Assembly (NCBI RefSeq): GCF_900101875.1
Contig: NZ_FNAI01000019.1
Location: 1 to 64,000 of the forward strand
Length of the DNA: 64,000 bases
Direction of reading: 5' to 3'
Source of the DNA: Mucilaginibacter pineti
Lineage (GTDB): Bacteria; Bacteroidota; Bacteroidia; Sphingobacteriales; Sphingobacteriaceae
A model generated the notes under the pieces. The model was not told where the DNA came from and did not search any database. It saw only the letters and a program-made list of their open reading frames with translations. Shown here piece after piece: positions 41,164 to 51,579 of the stretch. Position 1 is the first letter of the stretch. Each line of letters starts with the position of its first letter. Made by a program: the position numbers and the translations under genes.

Positions 41164-44091
41164 TTAGTTTACTTCAAGCAAGCAGCCTTTAGTTGGGTCA
41201 ATGGTAATCTGGTCGGTTAACTTGTAGGTATTTGCCGATTGAAAATTATCAATTGCCTTTGCTGTTAATACCGCTGTTTTAGGTACCCATCCCAGTTTTT
41301 TCCAGTCGATATTTATGGTAACCTGCGCTGTATTTTTCGCCCAGCTGGCAATAGCGATGAGCATATGCCCGTTTTTTACATAAGCTGTTGCCAGCACATC
41401 GGGGTTTGAGGTGGTCACAACTTTATCCTGCTGCCAGTAGCCTATCATTTTAGCATCGGCAACACCAAATTCGTCCCAGGTTTTCCAAAGCGGCCGGGGG
41501 TCGCAAATAATACCATCAGTACTCCATCCCAATCGCGACGACATGCCGTATAACATTCCACGCCAGGCGTTACCGCATTGAAACAGCATATCGCCCGTTA
41601 ACCCAAATGGTATGCCCGAGGTTTCCACCATCCAATTGGCCGGCGACATCTTGTTGTACATGAAGCTTTCGCCAAACCAAAGTTTGTTGATGTAAGGGAA
41701 AAAGTCGGTATACTTTGCTGCCGGACCGATTGAAAAGCCGGTATTTGAATGCAGATCTATAACACAATCGGGTTTCACATTTTCCATCACTTTGCGCATC
41801 CGCTTCAGCATAGCCCTGTCATAGGAAACATCATCAAGATAAAGCCCGTCGATATTGGTTTTCCGTAATATCCAGTTCAACCCTTCTATGTAATAATTAA
41901 ACCAGCGCGAATCGCCACTGGTTAAGATGGCGGCATCGCAGGCCTCATAACCAATAATGGGGGTAAACCATTGTACATCATAATGCTTAATTAAATGCTC
42001 CCGCAGCCACAAATAGCCTCCGCCATCGCCATCGGCATAAATTTCTGTTCCTAAACTTCTTAATGCCCATATTTCTGCCGCCTGGTTTGAAAGTTCGCGA
42101 ATGGTATAATATATTTTTGTTTTGATGCCTTTTTTATGCCAATAGTCTGCAAATGCTCTTATGCTATCGGCCCTGATAAAAGGATAGTTAATGTACGGGT
42201 TGATGCGATTAGCGTGGTGAACGTTCACTATTTTTATACCTGCATCCACCGCCGACTGAGGTGGGGCCGGAATGCCCATATAACTTTGATAGTACCGTTC
42301 TGTAAACTGCTTTTTGGTATCAACCTCTTTAAAAGGGGTTATCAGCAGCGAAAACTCAAATTGTAAACTGCTATCTTTTTTCAAAGCTCTTTCGCCGGTA
42401 AACGCCTGTGTGTTTACAGCAGCATTATCTGAGCCAATACGGAAGCCACCCGCATTATTATTATACCAGGAAGGCGGTGGTGCCGGATGGTACAAATTTA
42501 GCATGGGCCCCGAGTAGGTTGCCCCTAATAGTTTACAATAAATGCCTGCATCGTAATCACCTATCCAGTAAGAATCATAGGGGCCTTTCCATTTCCAGTC
42601 GTATTTTACGGGTGTAAGTTCGGCTCCTGAGCCCATGCCCATAAAGTATTTCGCATCGTTTTTATTAATGGGCAAATTCAGGTGGATATCTTTTACCTGC
42701 AGGTTTATTTTGGGGCGTACATTTAACGAATAATGCAAATAACCGTCAGATTCCATACTGCCGGTGTAGTTAATTTTAAGTGAATCATTCTCTGAAGTGC
42801 TTGTCCATTCAACTACGCCGCTCGCCTTTTTTGTGAACGTTACTTTGCCTGCCCTCAGCTGCATTATCCCCTTATCTGTTTCAACAGCAAAAGAAATGGG
42901 ACTTTGCAATATTTGTTTATTATGAACAGAAATAGCGCCGGGCATACCCTCATCATTCAAAACAACAGCGGCCATTTTTGACCTTATTTCGCGGTTATTT
43001 ATTTGCAACGCTGTATAATTACTGGTGTTTTTATCATTGATACCCATCGTTGAATTAAGCCACCGTAAACGCGAGTAGCGCCATAGTTCATCATCGCCCC
43101 GGTTTACAATTGTTTCATTTTGGATGTTTATTTTTACGGTAACAATGTGTGCCGGCGCGTTCTCTGGCGTAACTTTTACCTGAAACTCTTTAATCCCAGG
43201 CTTAGCATTTTCAGGAATATCAAGCCCTATCCAGAACGGTTGAACCTTCCCTTGTTGGATGTTTATAATTTTGGTAAAGTATTTCCCTTTAGAATCATTG
43301 CCCTCTGTATTAAAACAGGTTGCGGGGTAAGGCGCATTTATATATTCGATCTTAACATTTTTTAATGCTTGTTTTGAAGCGAAAACTCCTAACTGAAAAA
43401 CATAATACTCATTACGCAGGGCACTGCCCTGAAAAGAGTTTGATGTACCTGTTTTTATCCATTTATAGGGTAAATCATCAAACATTTTGATGGGGTATTT
43501 CCTGTCTTCGGGAAAAACCAGGTAAGGTGAATTGGACTGGCTAATCAAGTTATCAGCTTCTTGTTTTTTGGCCACCACCTCCATTGGGTAAAAACTGTCA
43601 AATGATGTGCGCGACTCTATCTGCAGTAATTTAGCTTGCTGAAGGTTATGAGGAGCTTTTACCGAAAGCTTATTCTTCTGCACCCAATCCCCGTTTGGCA
43701 ATGTTTCCTTTTTCAGATAATCACCTTCAAAACCGCCGTCATATTTTTTGCCATGCCACGGGTAGTAATACACAAAATATTTTCCGGCTCCCTTATTCGG
43801 CTGAAAAACCAGATCGCCTTGTTCCCTGTTAATATTTACCCGGTAAATATTAACAACAGGCTTGCCGGCTTCATCTGTAATAATAATTGCCTTTTTATCG
43901 GCATCAATATCCCTTCTTCGCCAATCAATTTTTATTTCTACCGCATCGGCATTTTTATCCACTTTAATTACCGCACGATGGTTACCCAGGGTATCGGTCC
44001 AGGGGCTTTTTGAAACCTCATAGCTTATGCCCTGCGCAAGGGCGGTAGTAGTTAATAAAGACAGTATTATTGTGACGGAGCTTATTTTCAT
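41164..44091 (-). CDS. Putative glycoside hydrolase, DUF6067/GH123_N-like
   Basis: 975 aa, signal peptide MKISSVTIILSLLTTTALAQ. The first ~600 residues are beta-rich with an IVNRGDDELWRYSRLRWLNSTMGINDK segment; the C-terminal ~350 look like a TIM barrel with acidic residues at strand ends: GIKTKIYYTIREL, TNIDGLYLDDVSYDRAMLKRM, DCVIDLHSNTGF, LWFGESFMY. This resembles large uncharacterised glycosidases annotated as DUF6067 / GH123 N-terminal-like proteins. YLDD and GES could provide catalytic acids, but the residues are not proven and no CAZy family can be assigned with confidence. First gene of the unit with GH35 and GH110, so it probably acts on the same glycan. Preceded by a LacI-type operator. 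Confidence 0.6.
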   Translation of the reverse strand: MKISSVTIILSLLTTTALAQGISYEVSKSPWTDTLGNHRAVIKVDKNADAVEIKIDWRRRDIDADKKAIIITDEAGKPVVNIYRVNINREQGDLVFQPNKGAGKYFVYYYPWHGKKYDGGFEGDYLKKETLPNGDWVQKNKLSVKAPHNLQQAKLLQIESRTSFDSFYPMEVVAKKQEADNLISQSNSPYLVFPEDRKYPIKMFDDLPYKWIKTGTSNSFQGSALRNEYYVFQLGVFASKQALKNVKIEYINAPYPATCFNTEGNDSKGKYFTKIINIQQGKVQPFWIGLDIPENAKPGIKEFQVKVTPENAPAHIVTVKINIQNETIVNRGDDELWRYSRLRWLNSTMGINDKNTSNYTALQINNREIRSKMAAVVLNDEGMPGAISVHNKQILQSPISFAVETDKGIMQLRAGKVTFTKKASGVVEWTSTSENDSLKINYTGSMESDGYLHYSLNVRPKINLQVKDIHLNLPINKNDAKYFMGMGSGAELTPVKYDWKWKGPYDSYWIGDYDAGIYCKLLGATYSGPMLNLYHPAPPPSWYNNNAGGFRIGSDNAAVNTQAFTGERALKKDSSLQFEFSLLITPFKEVDTKKQFTERYYQSYMGIPAPPQSAVDAGIKIVNVHHANRINPYINYPFIRADSIRAFADYWHKKGIKTKIYYTIRELSNQAAEIWALRSLGTEIYADGDGGGYLWLREHLIKHYDVQWFTPIIGYEACDAAILTSGDSRWFNYYIEGLNWILRKTNIDGLYLDDVSYDRAMLKRMRKVMENVKPDCVIDLHSNTGFSIGPAAKYTDFFPYINKLWFGESFMYNKMSPANWMVETSGIPFGLTGDMLFQCGNAWRGMLYGMSSRLGWSTDGIICDPRPLWKTWDEFGVADAKMIGYWQQDKVVTTSNPDVLATAYVKNGHMLIAIASWAKNTAQVTINIDWKKLGWVPKTAVLTAKAIDNFQSANTYKLTDQITIDPTKGCLLEVN

Positions 44092-44245
44092 TGTTGTTCA
44101 ATAAATAATAGGAAGAATAAATTTTAAAACGGAGCAGATCTTTAGCGTATGTTGATGTTAGGGTTTGCCAACAAATTATTGGTATTAACTAAGGTTAGCC
44201 TCTGCAAAATAATGATTGCACTACCAAAACAAGAGCGTTGTTGTG

Positions 44246-44271
44246 TTAAAACCCAACACAAACGTTTGATA
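44246..44271. promoter_or_regulatory. LacI-family-like operator, copy 1
   Basis: Centred on the perfect palindrome CAAACGTTTG (AAACGTTT core is typical of LacI/PurR-type operators). The 26-bp element matches 52367-52392 in 24 positions, far beyond the palindrome. Lies 155 bp before the DUF6067-like GH start. Confidence 0.65.
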
Positions 44272-44394
44272 AAAATGCTCCGGAGAATTAGTTTTTTGAA
44301 TCCCCATAGTTTACACCGTCAGCGCAAAAGCTACCACATTAAAACACGCCCAGAACCGCGGTATGCTCCGTGCAATTGTTTTACTAAAATTTAA

Positions 44395-44425
44395 AAAAGC
44401 GGCGCTGGTATGCTACGCCGCTTTT
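44395..44425 (-). terminator. Terminator after the SusCD lipoprotein gene
   Basis: Stem AAAAGCGGCG (44395-44404) / CGCCGCTTTT (44416-44425), followed on the minus strand by TTAAATTTTA. Lies 23 bp after the lipoprotein stop. Confidence 0.75.
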
Positions 44426-44447
44426 AAATTTGATACTAATTGTGATG

Positions 44448-44927
44448 CTAATTATTGGTAAACGATGTAACGTTTATTGTCCATACCCTTTTGTTTCCGT
44501 TTGCGGCGGTAACCTCATACTTCAATGGTTTGGTTGCATCGGTAGGGTCGCCCAGGGCAGGGGTACCCGTCACTGGTTTTATAGTTGCAGCGGTTGATAT
44601 GTTCATATAAAACCACAGGTTGGTTTGTACAACCTTAGCCTTTTCTTCTGCCGTAAACTGATCATTGGCAGCCGGCACGCTTATTATAATATTTATCGTT
44701 GAGTTACTTTCATCAACTGTTTGCGTTACATTTAACTTTTGATAGGCGACAACTGGCTGACCGTTCATGGTTTGACCACCATCAAAACGATACTCTGCGT
44801 TTACCAATGAAATCTCGTTTTCATTAAATGATGGGTATTCTGGCAGGCTCTTTTTTAAACACGATGACATTAGCACGATCGTAATTAGGGCTAATAGAGA
44901 ATATATAGAATTAAATTTATTTTTCAT
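44448..44927 (-). CDS. SusE/F-position lipoprotein, DUF5018-like
   Basis: 159 aa with signal peptide and lipobox MSSCLKK (Cys about 23), so probably on the outer-membrane surface. The remainder is a single beta-rich domain (EISLVNAEYRF, NIIISVPAANDQFTAEEKAK, NKRVWTINVTSF) like DUF5018-type proteins encoded after SusD. Likely a glycan-binding helper of the SusCD pair. 19 bp after susD, followed by a terminator. Confidence 0.75.
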   Translation of the reverse strand: MKNKFNSIYSLLALITIVLMSSCLKKSLPEYPSFNENEISLVNAEYRFDGGQTMNGQPVVAYQKLNVTQTVDESNSTINIIISVPAANDQFTAEEKAKVVQTNLWFYMNISTAATIKPVTGTPALGDPTDATKPLKYEVTAANGNKRVWTINVTSFTNN

Positions 44928-44946
44928 ATCATTTTTTTTTGTGTGA

Positions 44947-46830
44947 TTACCATCCTGAATTTTGAGGTCCGAAGCTCGGGTTGTTATCTATATAACCTTG
45001 TGCAATCGGAAACAAATACCGTCTATTCGGCTCAAACCGACGCTGATTATATCCATTACCAAAAGCGCCGGTAACGATAGAAAAAGATTTACGGTCTTTA
45101 GAAACATCCATTACACGAATTGGCTCAGTTAATTCGATTATTGTTCCATTCGATGCTATGCCGTCATTAGCCTCTGCACCAAATCTGCCCCATCTTAACA
45201 AGCTGTAATAGTGATCATTTTCTTCCGTGAGTTCTACACGACGTTCTCTTTTATAATCTTTCCAGGCATCGGTTAGGTTACCAGCTGCTGATTGCGGTAT
45301 TTGACCGTGTGTTACACGTGTTTTATTTAAATTGGCTACGGCGTTAGGTACATCTCCTTTAAGTAAATAAGCCTCGGCAAGATTCAGATAAACTCTACCC
45401 AAACGCATACATACATAATGATAATCTGTTGATACGGTATTAAGGAATGATGGTGATACATTGGTATATACTCCTTTTCTCCAATACATATTGCTCAGCC
45501 CAAATCCATATTCGCCACCATTAATACCAAGCCAGCGACCGGCATTGCCCCGTAAACAGGTGGTAAATAACTCGCCATAAAAGCTGGTAGAGTCACTGAT
45601 GATGGATGCATGCCAACGGGCATCGCGATTTTCGTTGGTTAATGTCCACATTGTTTCAGTACTGCCAGGCTTAATGCGTCCTTGTTTTATCTGGGTTTCA
45701 TCTGCTGATACGGGCACTTTATTCTGCGGGAATCCCAGCCTGGTAAACGGAGCCGTTACATTTACGCTTTCATCTACTGCATTTTTATATTGCGATGTTT
45801 GATTCCAAGGCAAAACTTTTGTAGGATCTGATTTGTCAATTGTTAAATAATCATCTGTTAAGTTTTGCGCGGGGAAATTCTCTGGCCAGCACTCAAACGG
45901 TACTGATTTATTAAATAATGGAGAGCCGTCAAATTTTTTAATTTTATCCGCTGTGATATTAGGTATGCTATTCTGCATAGGCGTGTTCTGCACAACGGTA
46001 TTAAGGGCCTTATTATAGATGGCATAAATAATTTCAGGGGAAGTGCTTTTGGTTTCATTGAACATACCTTCATAATCGGTCTCTAAAGCATACCCGCCAC
46101 CAATAACTAATTGAGCATTTGTAATAATTTCATCCAATAATGGATCTGCTGTATTTACATTTGGCGCAGCCGGGTAGTTTTTATAAGCCAGCGCCTCCAA
46201 ACATACCTCTGTTAAAAAAGCCGCGGCCACGTATTTGTTAGCCCTGCCGGCAATTTTTGTAGTGGGTAAATCTGCAACCGCGTCTTCCAGATCTTTTATA
46301 ATATATTTATAACTTTCTGATGGATTGGCAGTTGTAGGGAGTTTGAAGTTATCATTTTCGGTTAGAGGTTTATCTATCCAAACAATACGGCCTGTAATTC
46401 TGGCGATATTGAAATAAGACATCGCTCTTAAAAACTTACCCTCTGCAATCAAAGCTTTCTTATCTGCATCTGATATACTGGTAGATGCGCCCACATTTTG
46501 AATAATAACATTGCACCGGCGTATATCTGCCCAATTATCAAAACCGTAATCACTTCTATTGGTTAGTGATTCGCTAAAAACCGGATAAGCGTTGCCTGCG
46601 GTGCCGTATGATGCTAAAATATTAGTGGTTCGGGTATCTACACCAGGGCCGCTACCGTATGCATACATAATACCATAGGTGCCATAAATAAATGTTTCAG
46701 CATTGGCTTTATTGCTCCAAATTACATCTGCGGCAACTCTGTCATAAGGCTGTGCGTCTAAAACTTTTTTGCAGGAATTTAAAACCGTTACACTGGCTAA
46801 AAGTCCTATAATTGCTATAATTTTTTTCAT
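44947..46830 (-). CDS. SusD-family (RagB) nutrient-binding lipoprotein
   Basis: 627 aa from ATG 46830 (signal with lipobox VLNSCKK; an upstream in-frame start at 46860 overlaps the susC end and adds a polar stretch). TPR-rich SusD fold with typical N-terminal DAQPYDRVAADVIW and C-terminal ERRVELTEENDHYYSLLRWG and LFPIAQGYID. Acts as the lid of the SusC channel and binds the glycan at the surface. Pairs with susC 16 bp upstream. Confidence 0.93.
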   Translation of the reverse strand: MKKIIAIIGLLASVTVLNSCKKVLDAQPYDRVAADVIWSNKANAETFIYGTYGIMYAYGSGPGVDTRTTNILASYGTAGNAYPVFSESLTNRSDYGFDNWADIRRCNVIIQNVGASTSISDADKKALIAEGKFLRAMSYFNIARITGRIVWIDKPLTENDNFKLPTTANPSESYKYIIKDLEDAVADLPTTKIAGRANKYVAAAFLTEVCLEALAYKNYPAAPNVNTADPLLDEIITNAQLVIGGGYALETDYEGMFNETKSTSPEIIYAIYNKALNTVVQNTPMQNSIPNITADKIKKFDGSPLFNKSVPFECWPENFPAQNLTDDYLTIDKSDPTKVLPWNQTSQYKNAVDESVNVTAPFTRLGFPQNKVPVSADETQIKQGRIKPGSTETMWTLTNENRDARWHASIISDSTSFYGELFTTCLRGNAGRWLGINGGEYGFGLSNMYWRKGVYTNVSPSFLNTVSTDYHYVCMRLGRVYLNLAEAYLLKGDVPNAVANLNKTRVTHGQIPQSAAGNLTDAWKDYKRERRVELTEENDHYYSLLRWGRFGAEANDGIASNGTIIELTEPIRVMDVSKDRKSFSIVTGAFGNGYNQRRFEPNRRYLFPIAQGYIDNNPSFGPQNSGW

Positions 46831-46846
46831 TTTGTAATTTTTTAAA

Positions 46847-49800
46847 TTAAAATCCTGCATTTAGACCTATCGCAATCGTACGCTGAATAGGATATCCGTA
46901 GTTACTTGGATCTGATTCAGGATCAATAAAATATTTTTTACTGTTGGATGCGGTTAGCAAATTGGTACCGGACACAAAAAGACGCAATGTTTGAAATGCA
47001 GACTTTTTAAGTACCGTTTTCTTGAAATCATAACCAAATTGTGCAGATTTTAAACGTATATACTTTGATTTAATCAACCAAAAATCGGAAGAGGCAAAAT
47101 TGTTACTGCCATTTACGCTTGTTGCGGTAACTGCCCTTGGGAAAAGCGCATTGGTATTATCAGGGCGCCAATAATCTTGCTGGAAAGCATAAAAAAATTG
47201 ATTTTGCAAATCTGACCCCTGCACCGCTGCACCAAGATACCTGTCTCTATTGCCAGAACCCTGTACTACAGCGCTGAAACTAAAACCCTTATAACCCAGA
47301 TCAATAGTTATACCATAATTTATTCGTGGAAAAGTGTTACTGCCAATCAGCCTGTTGTCATCTCCATTAATCTGACCGTCGCCATTTACATCCTCGTATT
47401 TTAAATCACCGGCCACAACATTCGTTGCACCTATGTTACGAGCCCCTGTTAGTAATTGATTGTTGTTAGTGTAGTAACCCAAATTATAATAACCCGTTGT
47501 TAAAAAACCGCCTGCGGTACCAGATGATCTTGTATACGGATTTTTTAAGCCCGCTTCATCATCAGCCGGATTGCGTTCCCATAATGAATTGTATTTGGTG
47601 AAATTAAAGCCAACTTTATAGTTAAAACCACTTATATTACTTGCCCAGTTTACATTAAAATCAAACCCCTCTGTTCTGAAGGCACCAGCTTGAAAATTAA
47701 TTAAAGGCAGGCCAATGCCTAATGTTTCGGAAAATATAGGGTTGGTTGTTACAAAGCCTGTTCTGCGGGTATAATAATAGTCAAACGTACCGTTCAGCCT
47801 GCTATCCAGCGTGGCAAATTCTAATGCCAGATCTCTGCTGTTAATGGTTTGCCAGGAATAATTGCTATTCGGCAAATTCCCTGGTTCTGATGTTCCTTGT
47901 ACCTGGTTACCATTAATTACCCACGCCGTTGGGTTAATGTTATAAGCGGAGATGTATTGAAATGCTCCTACACCGCTTTTGTCACCCAGCCTGCCAAATG
48001 ATCCCCTTAGTTTTAACAGGTCGAAAATGCGCTTATCCTTTAAAAATTGCATAAACTTCTCTTCGGAGATGAGATAGTTTGCCGAGGCCGCGTAAAAAGT
48101 ACCCCACTGCTTGCCCGGAACAAAGAGATAATCTCCGTCACGACGGATAGAGCCTTCAACCGTATATTTAGATTTATAGCTGTAGGTTAACCTGGCTAAA
48201 AATCCTGCACGAGCAGATTCTGATTCGCCTCCATCTACTGATTGATCAAGCGCCGGCCCCGCTATTATTTGATCATAAATAATTTGATAACCTTTTCTGG
48301 TTCCTGAAACATTGGACGAGTTATCCCGTTGCTGTTCATAAACGCCAGTAAAATCAATTTTATGATCGCCAAAGGTTTTACTATACAATAAATATCCTTG
48401 TAAAGTCATGGTGCTGCCCTGACCCTGGCTTGAGGTTAAACTCGGAGCGTTGGCATAAACTGGTGTAGTGCTACCAATTGCATATCCCGGCGCCAGATAA
48501 TTCCAAGTTTTACCCACATTGTTATATGAGGTGTAAGCGCCATTTGCTTTTATTTTCAATCCATCTAAAAATGGGGCGCTATATTCCAGGCCAAGGTTGG
48601 TGTTAAGAATTTTAGAAAAACCGCGATTGTAGCCGGCAGTGGGGTCAAGCTCACGTAAGGGATTATCAGGAATGGTAGTTGGAAGCCCAAATTCGTTCTT
48701 TCCTAACTGGGTAGCACCCTTATTTTGTATATGGCTAAACACACCATAGAATCCGGATACCGGTGCTGAATTGCTCTCGACGAAACCGTCTATTCCTGTG
48801 GTAACTTTTAAATTGACCTTTTCGAAATTACTGGTGGTATTTAATCTAAAAGTTGTTCTTTTATTATAGTTATTATCGGTTCTTAATATGGTTCCCTGAT
48901 CGTAATAAGAAAGACCAGCATAGTAAGTGAGCAATTTGGTACCTGAAGATACTGACAAATCATGGCGCATTTCCGGAGCAAAATTCTTCATGGTTAATGC
49001 CTGCCAATCAGTATTCGGAAAATTTAAAGGATCGGAGCCCGTTCTATATTTCTCCACATCTTCGGGAGATTTGTAAACGCCTTTTCCCTCATCGGCATAC
49101 AAGCGATTTAAAGCTACTACCTGATCATACGAGCTTACTTTTTTGGGGAATAAAGTAGGCTGTGAAAAAATCTGGTTGTAGGAATAGTTGATACTCGTCT
49201 TCCCTACTGCGCCGCGTTTTGTAGTTACCAAAACAACACCATTTGCTCCTGACACCCCATATAAGGCTGTAGCTGCGGCATCTTTTAATATCGAATAATC
49301 GGCGATATCATTGGGGTTCAAATTGGCAAAATCATTTGCCGACCGGAGAATGTTATCAATTACGAATATAGGTGAACTTCCACCACGTATAGATATACTG
49401 CTTTTGGACCCTGGCGCTCCATCGCTTGCGGTAACTATCACACCGGCTAATCTGCCGGCAACCGCGTCATTAATGGATTGAACTGGTATAGACGCTACAT
49501 TTTTCATATCCAAGGTTGCAATAGCGCTGGTAGTTTTACGTTTGGTAGTTGTACCATACGCCTGAACCACAACCTCGTCTAAATGATTACTGGCCAATTT
49601 AAGTGATATCGCCATTGGCGTAGTTGTGGCTGGTATTTCTAACGTTTGAAAGCCAATGAGCGAAAAAACAAGGGTGGAGTTATCTGGTACTTTCAACGTA
49701 AATTTACCGCTGACATCGGTAGAAACACCAAGCCCCCTTACCCCCTTTACAGATACAGTAACGCCTGCAAGCACCGCACCTGTAGTATCGGTAACGGCAC

Positions 49801-50197
49801 CGGTTACGGTAATATCCTGAAAATAATCAACACCCTTTTTATTGATAACTATTAAACCATTATTACCAATTGAAAAGCTTAGGTCCATGTCTTCCAGTAG
49901 CTTATTCAATATATCGGTTACCGGGGCATCGGTAACTTTTAAGGTAACATTTTTTTCAGCCGGGATATAGGCCGAATTGTACACAAAGTGATAATTGCTC
50001 TGTTTTTCAATAACATGCAAAGCATTTGGCAGCTTAACATTTTTTACATTTAAAGAAATCTTTTCCTGAGAAAATACCGATGCCGACACTTGCAGGCAGG
50101 TAACAAGTATCACAAAAAATGTTATTTTCATTAACATTAGGAATTTGAAGAGCAGCATAAGCAATCGCCGCTGTTGCATTACGTAGTAATTAATCAT
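46847..50197 (-). CDS. SusC-family TonB-dependent receptor with STN domain
   Basis: About 1116 aa from the ATG at 50197. Signal-like segment, then an STN domain (about 40-100: ISLNVKNVKLPNALHVIEK) that contacts the FecR anti-sigma factor, a carboxypeptidase-like domain (VTGAVTDTTGAVLAGVTVSV), the plug (ASIPVQSINDAVAGRLAGV, SISIRGGSSPIFV), and a 22-strand barrel ending RTIAIGLNAGF. Imports oligosaccharide into the periplasm using TonB energy. The STN domain with sigma/FecR upstream means that ligand import signals transcription of its own operon. Confidence 0.94.
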   Translation of the reverse strand: MINYYVMQQRRLLMLLFKFLMLMKITFFVILVTCLQVSASVFSQEKISLNVKNVKLPNALHVIEKQSNYHFVYNSAYIPAEKNVTLKVTDAPVTDILNKLLEDMDLSFSIGNNGLIVINKKGVDYFQDITVTGAVTDTTGAVLAGVTVSVKGVRGLGVSTDVSGKFTLKVPDNSTLVFSLIGFQTLEIPATTTPMAISLKLASNHLDEVVVQAYGTTTKRKTTSAIATLDMKNVASIPVQSINDAVAGRLAGVIVTASDGAPGSKSSISIRGGSSPIFVIDNILRSANDFANLNPNDIADYSILKDAAATALYGVSGANGVVLVTTKRGAVGKTSINYSYNQIFSQPTLFPKKVSSYDQVVALNRLYADEGKGVYKSPEDVEKYRTGSDPLNFPNTDWQALTMKNFAPEMRHDLSVSSGTKLLTYYAGLSYYDQGTILRTDNNYNKRTTFRLNTTSNFEKVNLKVTTGIDGFVESNSAPVSGFYGVFSHIQNKGATQLGKNEFGLPTTIPDNPLRELDPTAGYNRGFSKILNTNLGLEYSAPFLDGLKIKANGAYTSYNNVGKTWNYLAPGYAIGSTTPVYANAPSLTSSQGQGSTMTLQGYLLYSKTFGDHKIDFTGVYEQQRDNSSNVSGTRKGYQIIYDQIIAGPALDQSVDGGESESARAGFLARLTYSYKSKYTVEGSIRRDGDYLFVPGKQWGTFYAASANYLISEEKFMQFLKDKRIFDLLKLRGSFGRLGDKSGVGAFQYISAYNINPTAWVINGNQVQGTSEPGNLPNSNYSWQTINSRDLALEFATLDSRLNGTFDYYYTRRTGFVTTNPIFSETLGIGLPLINFQAGAFRTEGFDFNVNWASNISGFNYKVGFNFTKYNSLWERNPADDEAGLKNPYTRSSGTAGGFLTTGYYNLGYYTNNNQLLTGARNIGATNVVAGDLKYEDVNGDGQINGDDNRLIGSNTFPRINYGITIDLGYKGFSFSAVVQGSGNRDRYLGAAVQGSDLQNQFFYAFQQDYWRPDNTNALFPRAVTATSVNGSNNFASSDFWLIKSKYIRLKSAQFGYDFKKTVLKKSAFQTLRLFVSGTNLLTASNSKKYFIDPESDPSNYGYPIQRTIAIGLNAGF

Positions 50198-50304
50198 ATT
50201 TTTGAGTTTTTGGTTGCTAAAAATTAAGCTGCCCTGAGTCAAAGGATAAACAGCTTAGTTTGATCAAAAATTTGAGGGGATGCTGTTGACGCAGTATTCC
50301 CTTT

Positions 50305-51378
50305 TTATTTTGATATTATTATATTGTTTTTGGTTAGTGAATATTTAAAATGGTGTGCTTTTTGTAAGGCGTTTAAAACATCGGTAATGCTTTCGTTATT
50401 AAAAGTTGCGGTAAACCTGTAATCGCTAAAACCGGGTGGTGCAAACTGGATGTTTACGTTGTACCACCGTTCTAAAATGGGTTTAATATCTGCAAAGGTT
50501 TGATCGCTAATTTCAATCCGGTTTTTTGACCAGGCTATTTCAGCAACACTACTGTCGCTACCAAGCGTATAATGATTTATTGCGATTTCCGAAGGTAAAT
50601 GACTGCCTCTTAAAGCATTAGTTTTCTTTTCCTGCTTTTTTACGTTGGCGTAAACTATTACTTTTTGACTGGGCCTCATGGTTATTAAACTCCCCGGGTT
50701 CCGGTTATCTTCCATAGTAATGGCCCCCCGCAACAAAGTAATTTCTGAGGTATTATCACCCTTATAGGTTTTTATATTAAACGAGGTTCCTAAAACCTTC
50801 ACATTAAATTTTTCTGTAAATACTTTAAAAGGTTTTTTCTTGTTATGGGCCACATCAAAAAAAGCTTCACCCGATAAAAACACTTCGCGGTCATTTTTAT
50901 TGAAGTCTTTGTAAACCGTAAGCTTGCTTGCCGAGTTTAAAAAAACTTGTGTGCCATCTTCCAAAACAATTTTTCTTTTTACGCCATTATTTGCAGTATA
51001 CACAGCGGTACGGTTTGTTACGTCGTTTTCTGATTTGAACGTTTGATAACGGAAAAACAATAATGAACCTATAATTACCGCAGCAGCAGCCACAGCAATT
51101 TTCAAAATGTTATGCCTGCTTCCAAGCGGAATGATCTTAGCTGGTGTTGGTGTTTCTAATTTTGATTCCAACAGAATCAATTGTTTATCAACTGGTTTTT
51201 TATTGCCATTTAAAATATAATACAGCTTAACTGCCGCATCAAATAATTCTTTTTTATCGGCATTTTCATTAATCCACTTTTCCCAATAAGCCTTACTATG
51301 CTTATCGGTTCCTGCGCAATATTTTTGAAATGTGCTATCTATTAAAAGGTCTTCCGGGTTTTGGTAATCATTCCCCAT
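50305..51378 (-). CDS. FecR-family anti-sigma factor
   Basis: 357 aa. Cytoplasmic N-terminal part (binds sigma), one membrane helix (ILKIAVAAAAVIIGSLLFF, about 88-106), periplasmic FecR domain (RKIVLEDGTQVFLNSASKLTVY; EVFLSGEAFFDVAHN), and the C-terminal DUF4974 secretin-like segment (FADIKPILERWYNVNIQF, DVLNALQKAHHF). Relays the SusC signal to the ECF sigma factor. Between the sigma gene (201 bp) and susC (107 bp). Confidence 0.94.
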   Translation of the reverse strand: MGNDYQNPEDLLIDSTFQKYCAGTDKHSKAYWEKWINENADKKELFDAAVKLYYILNGNKKPVDKQLILLESKLETPTPAKIIPLGSRHNILKIAVAAAAVIIGSLLFFRYQTFKSENDVTNRTAVYTANNGVKRKIVLEDGTQVFLNSASKLTVYKDFNKNDREVFLSGEAFFDVAHNKKKPFKVFTEKFNVKVLGTSFNIKTYKGDNTSEITLLRGAITMEDNRNPGSLITMRPSQKVIVYANVKKQEKKTNALRGSHLPSEIAINHYTLGSDSSVAEIAWSKNRIEISDQTFADIKPILERWYNVNIQFAPPGFSDYRFTATFNNESITDVLNALQKAHHFKYSLTKNNIIISK

Positions 51379-51579
51379 GGGTATTAATTGGTTTATAATA
51401 TGAAGTGCCTAAATAGTTGATTTTTTCCTAAAGAAATTTTCAATTATTTTTTCGGCTATTAAAACCACCCTGATAAAACGGCAGATAATGGTAAAAGCAG
51501 GACGACTTTATACTTTAAAACGGAACAATGAAACCGGGAAGAAAAGTGGTTGAGGAATCTGCGTAATTATATAATTTGA

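Larger units (their letters stand above)
44092..44447. other. Intergenic: terminator and LacI-type operator
   Basis: Separates the sigma-FecR-SusCD unit from the downstream GH unit. From right to left it holds a terminator (44395-44425), then the 26-bp operator element (44246-44271), then the GH leader. No gene supported. Confidence 0.7.

Noticed and set aside
44149..44394. 81-codon + strand frame in the region with the LacI-type operator
   Set aside because: No family resemblance and basic, irregular composition; it runs across the operator and the start of a terminator, so it is a chance frame.
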